Assembly: GCA_964407285.1 (NCBI GenBank)
Contig: CAYOVG010000172.1
Location: 1-14,217, forward strand
Direction: 5' to 3'
Length of the DNA: 14,217 bases
Source of the DNA: CAYOVG01 sp964407285
GTDB lineage: Bacteria; Desulfobacterota; Syntrophobacteria; Syntrophobacterales; Syntrophobacteraceae
The notes beneath the pieces are model-generated. The model searched no databases. It was not told where the DNA came from and was given only the letters and a program-made list of their open reading frames with translations. Of the stretch, positions 7,347 through 14,004 are shown one piece after another. How positions within the stretch are numbered: position 1 is the first letter of the stretch; each line of letters starts with the position of its first letter. A program made the translations under genes and the position numbers.

Positions 7347-10300
7347 ATGAACGAAGAAGATAAGCCCATGGCTTACGTGAGTCCGAACCCGCAACCCGCA
7401 ACCCGCAACCCGCAACCGGATTGCGCGAAACCGAACTCGCAACCCGCAATTCGCAACCCGCAACCGAATTGCGAGAATCCGAACCCGCAACTCGTAACTC
7501 GCAACTCGCAACCGGATTGCGCGAACCCGCAACCCGAAAACGACGCCCAGCCCCCGCCTTTGTCGTCCTTCGAAGGGGATGCGCCCTTTCTCGAGGTTCC
7601 GTTATTCGGCAATCAAACGGTAAGGCTGGACCCGCGAACGCCACAAGTCTGCGAAGGATGGTCTTTTCGGGAAAACGGCGGCCCGGTCCCGAATCCGTTC
7701 ACCCGGACAGTGTTGAAGTTCCTGCACGAGAGGTTCTCCGAACACGAAGCGCCTTTTATCCTGGATATCGGGGCGGGGGGCGGCGCTCTGAGTCTGCTTG
7801 CGGCATTGCACCCGTACTGCCGTGGATGGGCCTTCGAGCCTGCGCCGCTGCCGTTCGAAATCCTGCAGTCGAACCTGGCTGCCAACGGTTTGAACGGCCG
7901 CCTGCGGGCATGGCCCATCGCGATCTCGGACAAGACCGGCAGGACCGTCCTCGGAATTCCGGGATTCGGAAGAAATGCGAATTCCGCATCTGCCGGTTCC
8001 GCGGGGCGATACGGGGACCGGTTCGAATATGAAGCAGCCGCGGACACCGTGGACCACCTGTTTCGGTCCCACGGGCCGCCGGGGCTCGATATCGTTCTGA
8101 TCGACGTCGGTGGCGGCGAACTGCCCGTACTGTGCGGCGCAAACGAAACATTCAATGCCTATCGCCCGGATATACTCGTCGCGACGAACCGCGAGCTCGC
8201 CCGGCGGTTCAACCACGATCCCACCAATACAGTCCGGATGCTGGAATTCTGGGGCTATCGCGGGCGCCGGCTGACCGGAGAGGCAATGTACTTCCGACAT
8301 CCTGACAGGCCGGGGAAACGCAGGATACGCTTTCCCGCATCCGGTGAACGGCCGTCGGAATTGAAATGCGCCATCGTCAAGCAGCAGTATGACGACCACG
8401 GCCCCTGGGAATCCGTAAAATGGGACACCACGTCTCCCGCACGCCTGTTCGACCGGTGGCCGTGGAAAACGACTTACTGGGAAATGGGCTGTCTGCTCGA
8501 GGCCGACTGGTATGTCCTCCCGTTCTGCAATGATTGCCTCTACTTCAGAAACGCCGTGGTGAACCACAGGTACGGGAACCGGAAGGCCGTCTTCGATCGG
8601 CACGTCCGGGACGTAACCATGCCCGAAGACGTTCCGTGGGAAGACTACGACGTCGTCATTTCCTTCGATCCGATCCTTCGGCCCGTCCCCGGCATGCGCA
8701 CCGTGTTCGCCTATTTTTCGAACGAACACTACGATCCCAATTACCGCCGTTCGCTGCAGCAGCCTCTGCCGGGCTACGACCTTTTCCTCGACCACATGGT
8801 GAGGTCGCCCTGGTGGATCGAGACCCTGCCGCGGGCCGTGTCGTTTCCCTACCCGCGAGACCCCGGAACGATACGCCGGGTTTTTCCGGGCGCCGGCATG
8901 GGTGAGGAAAAGGTGTGGATGGATTTGAGGACCATCCTTTTGTTCGCCCATGGCGTATACGGCGCTATTCCGGATATGGACATCGCCCGGGCGATGGAGC
9001 TTCTGCGGGGCCACCTCGGCATTCCGGTGTGGAACCGGGGCATCAATTACACCTCCATGCATTATGAGGACCCGCCCGGATGGGGAGATCCGGTCGATAT
9101 CCTGCGGGGAATGGCAGGGTGCCGTTACGCCGTGAGCATCGCCACATGGGCGGGCCAGGCCGTGTGCGACGCCGCATCGCTGGGGCTCATCAGCTTCGGC
9201 TCTCCCATCGTGGAGTACCACAAGATGATCTGCCATCCCGAATGCCTCTGTGCCGACCTGCCGGACCTTGCCCGAAAGATGCGCAGAGTGAGGGAATCGC
9301 GGGACCTTCAGACGGAAATCATCGACTGGCAGGACAGGTCGCTCAAGGACTGGATGGTCGATTATCCGCTCGGGGTACTGGAGCAGGCCGTGGAGCTGAA
9401 GCGCGCATCGACGGCGAACCGGGCGTTTCGCAAGGACGGCGGCAGGAGAAAGGACCTCTGCCTTCCCATGGACATCGACAACCTCGGGGAAGGCTCCGAG
9501 ATCACCAATATTCACAGGCTTTGCGACGACGCCGTGGAAGCGATCAACACCGTGCGGTTCGAAACCGCGCTCCACCGGGTTTCCCAGGCCCTGTGGCTCC
9601 ACCCCGAAATCCCCGAACTCTACTACCTGGCCGCGGTTGCGTTGGACCGTTCGGGAAAGCGCGAAGACGCCAGGCAATTTCTCGACAAATGCCTGGCCAT
9701 GAAGCCCGATTACCGTCCCGCCCAGCAATTGCTGGAATCTTACCGGTTGAACGCCGCGTCGACGGAGGGGGTCCCATGGGATTTGGGGAAATACTGCCGA
9801 CTCGACGATCAGGGCCGAATCGTGCTGCCGCCGGGCGTCAGGCGTGTGTGGCTGGACGTCGGAGCGCATTGCTGCGAGTACACCCTCCCGCATTTGCGCG
9901 TTCAGGAGGACCTGTGCGTCATCGCTTTCGAACCGCTCCCGCAGTACTGGCGGCGGTTGAGGGACACTCATCCCAGGTTGCTGGCTCTGCCCTTTGCGGT
10001 GAGCACGCAAAACGGTACGGCGGTCTTCCGCCAGACGGCCTTCGCCGCCAGCAGCACGCTCCTGCCCATCGACTCTGAAGTCGTCTCGGAATGGAAATGC
10101 TGCGGCGGGGTCGATGCCGAAAATGCTTTCAACGTCGTCAACGAGTTCGAGACACCCACCGTCCGTCTCGATGAAGTCATACCCCGCATTCCGCTCGATG
10201 TGGTGGAGTTTCTCAAGGTCGATGCCCAGGGGCACGATCTCGAGGTGGTCCAGTCCGCGGGAGAATACCTGTCACGCGTCATCCGCATACAGGTCGAGGT

Positions 10301-10469
10301 GCCCACGACCCGAAAGCCGCTCTACGTCGGAGCGGCTTCCAAAACCGAAGTGATCGTTTGGCTCCACGAACACGGTTTCAGGCTTTCGGAGATCGAACAC
10401 ATGCCGAACGACCAGGAGCAAAACCTGACGTTCCTAAACGTCCGAAGCCGGCGCGTCGAAGAAGGGTAA
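7347..10469 (+). CDS. FkbM-like methyltransferase - putative glycosyltransferase - TPR - FkbM methyltransferase protein
   Basis: A 1040-residue protein. ATG 7347 is chosen because AGGGGG lies five bases upstream; GTG 7341 would overlap that site. Order: residues 13-60, three 16-residue Pro/Asn/Gln repeats; about 136-320, a first methyltransferase domain (ILDIGAGGG at 138-146, then WAFEPAP, DIVLIDVGGGE and EFWGYRGRRL); about 345-690, a segment with GT-B character (VVISFDPILRPVPGMRTVFAYFS, TILLFAHG, GCRYAVSIATWAGQAVCDAASLGLISFGSP), assigned only tentatively; about 720-800, TPR-like helices; about 815-1040, a clear FkbM domain (VWLDVGAHCCEY, IAFEPLPQYW, LKVDAQGHDLEVVQ, PTVRLDEV). FkbM enzymes are SAM-dependent O-methyltransferases of sugars and polyketides; two of them around a transferase suggest coupled glycosylation and methylation. 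It is cytoplasmic. The gene ends six bases from a convergent gene. Confidence 0.8.
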   Translation: MNEEDKPMAYVSPNPQPATRNPQPDCAKPNSQPAIRNPQPNCENPNPQLVTRNSQPDCANPQPENDAQPPPLSSFEGDAPFLEVPLFGNQTVRLDPRTPQVCEGWSFRENGGPVPNPFTRTVLKFLHERFSEHEAPFILDIGAGGGALSLLAALHPYCRGWAFEPAPLPFEILQSNLAANGLNGRLRAWPIAISDKTGRTVLGIPGFGRNANSASAGSAGRYGDRFEYEAAADTVDHLFRSHGPPGLDIVLIDVGGGELPVLCGANETFNAYRPDILVATNRELARRFNHDPTNTVRMLEFWGYRGRRLTGEAMYFRHPDRPGKRRIRFPASGERPSELKCAIVKQQYDDHGPWESVKWDTTSPARLFDRWPWKTTYWEMGCLLEADWYVLPFCNDCLYFRNAVVNHRYGNRKAVFDRHVRDVTMPEDVPWEDYDVVISFDPILRPVPGMRTVFAYFSNEHYDPNYRRSLQQPLPGYDLFLDHMVRSPWWIETLPRAVSFPYPRDPGTIRRVFPGAGMGEEKVWMDLRTILLFAHGVYGAIPDMDIARAMELLRGHLGIPVWNRGINYTSMHYEDPPGWGDPVDILRGMAGCRYAVSIATWAGQAVCDAASLGLISFGSPIVEYHKMICHPECLCADLPDLARKMRRVRESRDLQTEIIDWQDRSLKDWMVDYPLGVLEQAVELKRASTANRAFRKDGGRRKDLCLPMDIDNLGEGSEITNIHRLCDDAVEAINTVRFETALHRVSQALWLHPEIPELYYLAAVALDRSGKREDARQFLDKCLAMKPDYRPAQQLLESYRLNAASTEGVPWDLGKYCRLDDQGRIVLPPGVRRVWLDVGAHCCEYTLPHLRVQEDLCVIAFEPLPQYWRRLRDTHPRLLALPFAVSTQNGTAVFRQTAFAASSTLLPIDSEVVSEWKCCGGVDAENAFNVVNEFETPTVRLDEVIPRIPLDVVEFLKVDAQGHDLEVVQSAGEYLSRVIRIQVEVPTTRKPLYVGAASKTEVIVWLHEHGFRLSEIEHMPNDQEQNLTFLNVRSRRVEEG
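7383..7526. repeat. Three tandem 48-bp repeats, each built of 7-bp subunits
   Basis: Copies lie at 7383-7430, 7431-7478 and 7479-7526, with a degenerate fragment to about 7538. Each copy is five 7-mers of the type CGCAACC (first one CCGAACY) plus a 13-base tail GRATTGCGNGAAN. 48 is a multiple of three, so the host frame reads PNPQPATRNPQPDCAK, PNSQPAIRNPQPNCEN and PNPQLVTRNSQPDCAN. The reverse strand is also open across it and reads ELRVAS/CGLRVA-like peptides. There are no spacers, so it is not CRISPR. Confidence 0.95.
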
Positions 10470-10482
10470 GGCTCCTTATCCC
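10464..10482. terminator. Small hairpin shared by two convergent stop codons
   Basis: GGGTAAG (10464-10470) can pair with CTTATCCC (10475-10482) with one bulged T and a GCTC loop. Both TAA stops, plus strand 10467-10469 and minus strand 10478-10476, lie inside the stem. No U-run follows on either side, so a terminator role is uncertain. Confidence 0.3.
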
Positions 10483-11690
10483 GTGGAGGCGTTGCGTTTT
10501 CTCCTCACCTCCGCCAGCAGGGCGAGGACGGTCTCGTGCCTGTCGAGGACCGAAGGGCTTCCGGCCGGCCCCAGTCTGAGTTCCTCGTACAACGCTTCCT
10601 CGGCTTCGGCAAACCTGCCCAGTTTGTACAGGCAAAGCGCTCGCAGGTACTTGAGTCCCTTGATCGTGGACTTGTCGAGGAGCCTCTCGGCGCAATCCAG
10701 GTGGGCCAGAGCGCCGGCCCATTCGCCCACATCCAGTTGCAGCAGGCCCAGTTCGATGCTCTCCTGAACGACCGGCCAGGCTGCGCTGGATTCCTTCAGG
10801 TATGCGGCCTCTTCCGCGGAGACGGCAAATCCGCCCTCCTTTCCGCTCTCACCGCCCCGCTTGCCGTCGCCCGCCGAAGACACCCGTTCTCCGCTTTGCG
10901 GTCCCAAGGTAAGGTAGCCTCCCATGGCCCAGCTATCCAGAATATGAGCTATGCGCATGGAATCGTTGATCAGAATGTAGCATCTGCCCATCACTTCCTG
11001 CCTGGTCTTACCCTCGTCCGTTTCGAAGTTCCAGCAGTACTTCCCGTCCTCATACGTGCAGAACATCCGGGAGGGAACGGCGGGGAAGTAGGTTTTGTAT
11101 TTCAGTCCCGGATGTTCCAGCACATGAGCGATCATCTCCAGCGATATGGGACGTCCGTGGTGAGAGCCGAAGCCGAACTCCGGAGCATCCGGAGCCTGGA
11201 AATCGTGGATGCAGATTATGCCCCGTCCGAATGTGAAGATGTGTTTCAGTTCGTCCAGCAGCGGCAGGTAGTCGTACCAATGGGCATCCAGAAAGAAGAA
11301 CGGGTTTTCTCCCACGACGCTGGTGTCCCTCAGGATCATCCCCAGGTAGTCGGAGCTGTTTCCATGATGGATGTGCACCCGGTCGTTCTTCGCGAACAGC
11401 GCTTTGGCGTTGTTTACATATTCTTCGACGACCTCGACGCTTATGATTCGTTTGTCCGGGAAGGCGTTGACCAGGAATTGCGTGGTGTGAGCATGGAATA
11501 TGCCGGTTTCAATAATGGAGGTGCAGTTCCCCAGGGTGACCAGGGAAACCAGTTCCCGTGCGAACTGCGGGTCTCTGGCAAGAGGGTAGAGCCCGTTCCG
11601 GACTAATCGATGGAGGACCCGGTCCGCCAGTTGGATCTTGCGGGTAACATCATTGCCGACAATAGGATTGGGAGCAACGTCGAAGTCCAT
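10476..11690 (-). CDS. SAM-dependent methyltransferase with C-terminal TPR region
   Basis: A 404-residue protein. Residues 50-240 form a class I methyltransferase fold: SIIETGIFHAHTTQFLVNAF (58-77, motif I), the acidic position IISVEVVEEYV (82-92), VHIHHGNSSDYL, FFLDAHWYDYLPLLDEL (132-148), and GIICIHDFQAPD (157-168). FLDAHW with a later IHDF is typical of the Methyltransf_24-type group. Residues 265-290 are a Gly/Ser/Glu-rich linker, and residues 305-375 are TPR-like helices (ALAHLDCAERLLDKS, YLRALCLYKLGRFAEAEEALYEEL). ATG 11690 is preceded by GGGGA at five bases; the frame runs upstream to a TTG at 11786, but those residues look non-coding and have no ribosome site. The gene faces the FkbM fusion gene tail to tail and is divergent from the GT4-like gene. 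Substrate unknown; the context suggests a glycan. Confidence 0.78.
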   Translation of the reverse strand: MDFDVAPNPIVGNDVTRKIQLADRVLHRLVRNGLYPLARDPQFARELVSLVTLGNCTSIIETGIFHAHTTQFLVNAFPDKRIISVEVVEEYVNNAKALFAKNDRVHIHHGNSSDYLGMILRDTSVVGENPFFFLDAHWYDYLPLLDELKHIFTFGRGIICIHDFQAPDAPEFGFGSHHGRPISLEMIAHVLEHPGLKYKTYFPAVPSRMFCTYEDGKYCWNFETDEGKTRQEVMGRCYILINDSMRIAHILDSWAMGGYLTLGPQSGERVSSAGDGKRGGESGKEGGFAVSAEEAAYLKESSAAWPVVQESIELGLLQLDVGEWAGALAHLDCAERLLDKSTIKGLKYLRALCLYKLGRFAEAEEALYEELRLGPAGSPSVLDRHETVLALLAEVRRKRNASTG

Positions 11691-11793
11691 TTTCTTCCCC
11701 AATAAATGGTTGTGCGTATCGCGGGCGGATGAAAATCGCGGTTTCCGCGCTCCTCTGCCTGATTCGGTCCATGCTTCGTGGAGCAACTACCGT

Positions 11794-11822
11794 TTGACTT
11801 GATACCGCTCTTTCAGCATAAT
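11794..11822 (+). promoter_or_regulatory. Strong candidate sigma-70 promoter
   Basis: TTGACT (11794-11799), 17-base spacer, CATAAT (11817-11822): five of six matches in each hexamer at the ideal spacing. It points to the GT4-like gene, with a start site expected near 11829 and thus a leader of about 170 bases. This is the best promoter in the window. Confidence 0.65.
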
Positions 11823-11853
11823 CGATGGCGGTTAAGGCTTGTCGGCTTCTGTG

Positions 11854-11918
11854 CGCTCGACTCCTCCCTTTCTCGATCGGCATCCGTCAGGTGCTGAGAT
11901 GGTAACAGGAGTAGAGCG
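11854..11918 (+). ncRNA. Structured 5' leader element (unclassified)
   Basis: In the predicted leader, CGCTCGACTCCT (11854-11865) pairs with AGGAGTAGAGCG (11907-11918), 11 of 12 pairs with one G-A mismatch. Inside lies a hairpin, CATC-CG-TCAG, loop GTG, CTGA-GATG (11881-11901), with a 2-base bulge. It matches no riboswitch class I recognise. A cis-regulatory role is inference. Confidence 0.35.
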
Positions 11919-11998
11919 GCGATTTCAATTCATATTGCATTCTTTCATCGGCATTTGTTCATTGCGACGGGTTATCGGAACCTCCGGAGATTTCAGAC

Positions 11999-13135
11999 TT
12001 GCAGAACCGAGGCTCTCTCATCGCCCAGCTCAGCGCGGGGATGCTGGACGAAGGGGATTTTCACTATAGAAACTATGCGCCGGGTTACGCCCTGTCCCGC
12101 GCGGAGGGCGTCTACGTGGTGAGCCTCTCGCAACAGCATCCGTTGCGGGAGAAAATCATGAGCGCCGCCGACATGGTGGTCCTGCACATGGTCCACGACC
12201 CGGGCATCGGGCCGTTGCTCCAGTCCCGCAAGAATCGCGGACGGGCCTGCGTCTACGAAATATCCGACGACATCGACTCCCCTTCCGGCTGGGACCCCCT
12301 GGACAAAGGGATCGCCGCTGTGCGCCGGAGGATGAAGGACTTTGCCGGTCTCTGTGATGCGGTCCAGTTTCCCTCCCTCCCGCTCGAAGCGAAGTACGGC
12401 CGCATGGCCCCCCTTTCCGCCGTCTTTCCCAACCAGATGCTGATCATACCACCCGAAAGAAAAATCCGGCGAAAAGATGAACTGGTAGTCGGGTGGGGAG
12501 GCTCCCTGACGCACCTGGGCGACATGGCCGAAATTGCCGGACCGCTGACCCGATGGATGCTCTCCAGGAACGACGCAAAGCTGCGCCTTGCCTGCGCCGA
12601 CCCGATATGGGAGCTGTTTCGCGATATGCCTCCCGACAGGAAGGAAAGGTTTCCCACGGGATCGATCGCCGACTACTACCGGTTTCTCGACTCGCTGGAC
12701 GTTGGGCTGGGACCGCTGAGGGACACCGGCTTCAATATTGCCAGGACGGATGTGAAGTACCTGGAATACGCCGCGCGAGGTGTGGTTGCGGTCATGCAGG
12801 CGGCCGGTCCCTATCCCGGTACGGTGAAATCCGGAACGAACGGGTTTCTTTACGGCGACGTTCATGAACTGGTCCGTATTCTCGATGAGATCGCGGGCAA
12901 CGTGGGCGTCAGGGTAAGGACCGCCCTGGCGGCGCGCCAGTATGTGGTCGACGAACGGAACCAGCTTGTCCATTTCAAGGAGAGGCTGGATTTCTACAAG
13001 GCCGTCTCGGGCGCCGACCCCGGAAGCGGAAACGAAGGGAACTGGGGAAGGGGAGGGCCGGCCGGGGAGTTTTTCGAGAGGCTCTCGCGCGTGCCCGGCG
13101 CGATGCCCAACGGGAGGCACATGGTTTTGATATAG
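11999..13135 (+). CDS. GT-B (GT4-like) glycosyltransferase
   Basis: A 378-residue cytoplasmic protein with glycosyltransferase family 1/4 character. The N-terminal half ends with CVYEISDDIDSP (84-95) and CDAVQFPSLPLEAKYG, where the acceptor-domain strands alternate with helices. The donor half starts with ELVVGWGGSLTHLGDM (161-176) and has IADYYRFLDSLDVGLGPL (223-240), FNIARTDVKYLEYAARGVVAVM (245-266) and GTNGFLYGDVHEL (279-291); the Lys/Glu pair in DVKYLEYAA takes the place of the family's E-x7-E-type donor site. The start is TTG 11999, with GGAGA eight bases upstream; no better ATG or GTG exists in frame, since ATG 12041 has no spaced ribosome site. The C-terminal 40 residues are Gly-rich and probably disordered. 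Transcription is likely from the promoter at 11794-11822 through a folded leader. Donor and acceptor unknown. Confidence 0.8.
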   Translation: MQNRGSLIAQLSAGMLDEGDFHYRNYAPGYALSRAEGVYVVSLSQQHPLREKIMSAADMVVLHMVHDPGIGPLLQSRKNRGRACVYEISDDIDSPSGWDPLDKGIAAVRRRMKDFAGLCDAVQFPSLPLEAKYGRMAPLSAVFPNQMLIIPPERKIRRKDELVVGWGGSLTHLGDMAEIAGPLTRWMLSRNDAKLRLACADPIWELFRDMPPDRKERFPTGSIADYYRFLDSLDVGLGPLRDTGFNIARTDVKYLEYAARGVVAVMQAAGPYPGTVKSGTNGFLYGDVHELVRILDEIAGNVGVRVRTALAARQYVVDERNQLVHFKERLDFYKAVSGADPGSGNEGNWGRGGPAGEFFERLSRVPGAMPNGRHMVLI

Positions 13136-13166
13136 TCTTGCTGGTGGGCAACGCTTCGTTTCTCCC

Positions 13167-13208
13167 CGCTTCCCTGGCGCGCGGCGGAGCCGCAACGGCA
13201 GGGGAGCG
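13167..13208 (+). terminator. Long stem-loop after the GT4-like gene
   Basis: CGCTTCCCTG (13167-13176) pairs with CAGGGGAGCG (13199-13208) over 10 bp with one G-U. An inner stem GCGGC-GGA-GCCGC (13181-13193) stacks inside. It begins 31 bases after the stop. Only TT follows, so it may end transcription with help, or protect the 3' end of the message. Confidence 0.5.
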
Positions 13209-13298
13209 TTACGGCGAGGAAGAATCAGGAAAGCCTCGGGGTGCAAGGAATGCCGCTCCCTGTCCTGTCCCGTCCTGCCGCCGTGTATGACAATTCCG

Positions 13299-13327
13299 TT
13301 GAATATTGCCGTTCGATCGACTATTCT
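13299..13327 (+). promoter_or_regulatory. Candidate sigma-70 promoter for cheW
   Basis: TTGAAT (13299-13304), 17 bases, TATTCT (13322-13327): four of six matches each at ideal spacing. It would give a leader of roughly 80 bases before the cheW start. I see no flagellar sigma-28 pattern here. Confidence 0.4.
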
Positions 13328-13412
13328 CAATGGCGGGACGTATCAGAGCGTTCCGTCGCTGCATGCAAAAAATCCACAGGTGAAATCGAGCAAATCTACA
13401 GGAGGTGGTTCC

Positions 13413-13910
13413 ATGAGTGAGTCCGCCGCAATGGAAACGGGGCAGTACCTCACTTTTAAGCTTAGGGACGAACTGTTTGCACTGGATATCGCGAAGGTGC
13501 GGGAGGTGCTGGACTACACGCCGATCGCGAAAATCCCGCGTATGCCCGAATTCATGCTGGGAGTCATCAACCTCAGGGGCAATGTGCTGTCGGTGGTGGA
13601 CATGGGGCTCAAGTTCGGAATGAACCGCACCGAGAGGACGGTCAACACCTGCATTATCATCGTCGAAATCGACATGGATGGAAAGGAAGTGGTGCTCGGC
13701 GCGCTGGCGGATTCCGTCCAGGAGGTCATGTCTCTCGACGCCGACCAGGTAGCCCCGGCGCCGCGGATCGGGACTCAGCTCAATACCAGGTACATCAAGG
13801 GCATGGGCAAGCGCGACGACGAGTTCATCATTATTCTGGATATCGACAAAGTGTTCTCGGCCGAAGAACTGGCGCTTGCCCGGAAAATGGTCGCGAACCA
13901 GCCCGGGTAG
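13413..13910 (+). CDS. cheW: CheW-family chemotaxis coupling protein
   Basis: A 165-residue single CheW domain, the normal length. It shows YLTFKLRDELFALDIAKVREVL (12-33), IPRMPEFMLGVINLRGNVLSVVDM (41-64) with the family's NLRG turn (53-56), CIIIVEIDMDGKEVVLGALADSVQEVMSL (80-108), the IGTQLNTRYIKGM loop (119-131) and a final EFIIILDIDKVF strand (137-148). By family it is a cytoplasmic adaptor that links methyl-accepting receptors to the CheA kinase. The start is certain: AGGAGGTG lies five bases before ATG 13413. The frame is open 42 codons further upstream, but that part carries the promoter and leader. It stands alone: the neighbours are a glycosyltransferase upstream and a convergent sigma-54 activator downstream, so any chemotaxis operon partners lie outside the window. 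The symbol denotes the family; several paralogues may exist. Confidence 0.95.
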   Translation: MSESAAMETGQYLTFKLRDELFALDIAKVREVLDYTPIAKIPRMPEFMLGVINLRGNVLSVVDMGLKFGMNRTERTVNTCIIIVEIDMDGKEVVLGALADSVQEVMSLDADQVAPAPRIGTQLNTRYIKGMGKRDDEFIIILDIDKVFSAEELALARKMVANQPG

Positions 13911-13933
13911 AAATCCCGGAGAACCGGACCGCT

Positions 13934-13991
13934 GGAGGAAGAGCGGACGGGAAGACGAAAAGAAAAGAGGGTCCTGGAAAGCTCTTCCTCC
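13934..13991. terminator. Perfect 11-bp inverted repeat between convergent genes
   Basis: GGAGGAAGAGC (13934-13944) and GCTCTTCCTCC (13981-13991) are perfect inverted copies 36 bases apart, in the gap between the ends of cheW and the sigma-54 activator. It may act as a bidirectional terminator. The loop is long and no U-run follows, so the role is inferred from position. Confidence 0.45.
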
Positions 13992-14004
13992 TCGCATCCC
14001 CGCT

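Larger units (their letters stand above)
11691..11998. other. Divergent intergenic region (308 bases)
   Basis: It separates the minus-strand methyltransferase from the plus-strand GT4-like gene. It holds a good plus-strand promoter (11794-11822) and a foldable leader (11854-11918). The small hairpin CGCGG-TTT-CCGCG (11737-11749) lies on the methyltransferase side. Short open frames here lack ribosome sites and recognisable content. I see no convincing minus-strand promoter. Confidence 0.7.

Noticed and set aside
7383..7526. CRISPR-like array
   Set aside because: The three 48-bp units are directly contiguous and made of 7-mers; there are no spacers and no cas genes.
7188..7644. Minus-strand ORFs with ELRVAS-type repeats
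   Set aside because: They are the complement of the tandem repeat, open in several frames at once because of the repeat's composition.
7602..10235. Very long minus-strand open frame (877 codons)
   Set aside because: It lies entirely opposite the FkbM fusion gene, has no recognisable domain and arises from the G/C-rich third positions of the real gene.
11691..11786. N-terminal extension of the methyltransferase-TPR protein from TTG
   Set aside because: The 32 extra residues look non-coding and no ribosome site precedes the TTG.
11839..12069. Small ORF in the leader of the GT4-like gene
   Set aside because: No ribosome site, no recognisable content and a long out-of-frame overlap with the real gene.
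11993..13330. 445-codon minus-strand open frame
   Set aside because: It is the complement shadow of the GT4-like gene, with low-complexity Arg/Pro/His-rich content and no ribosome site.
13287..13412. N-terminal extension of CheW from an upstream ATG
   Set aside because: AGGAGGTG sits directly before ATG 13413 and the fold starts there; the extension overlaps the candidate promoter.
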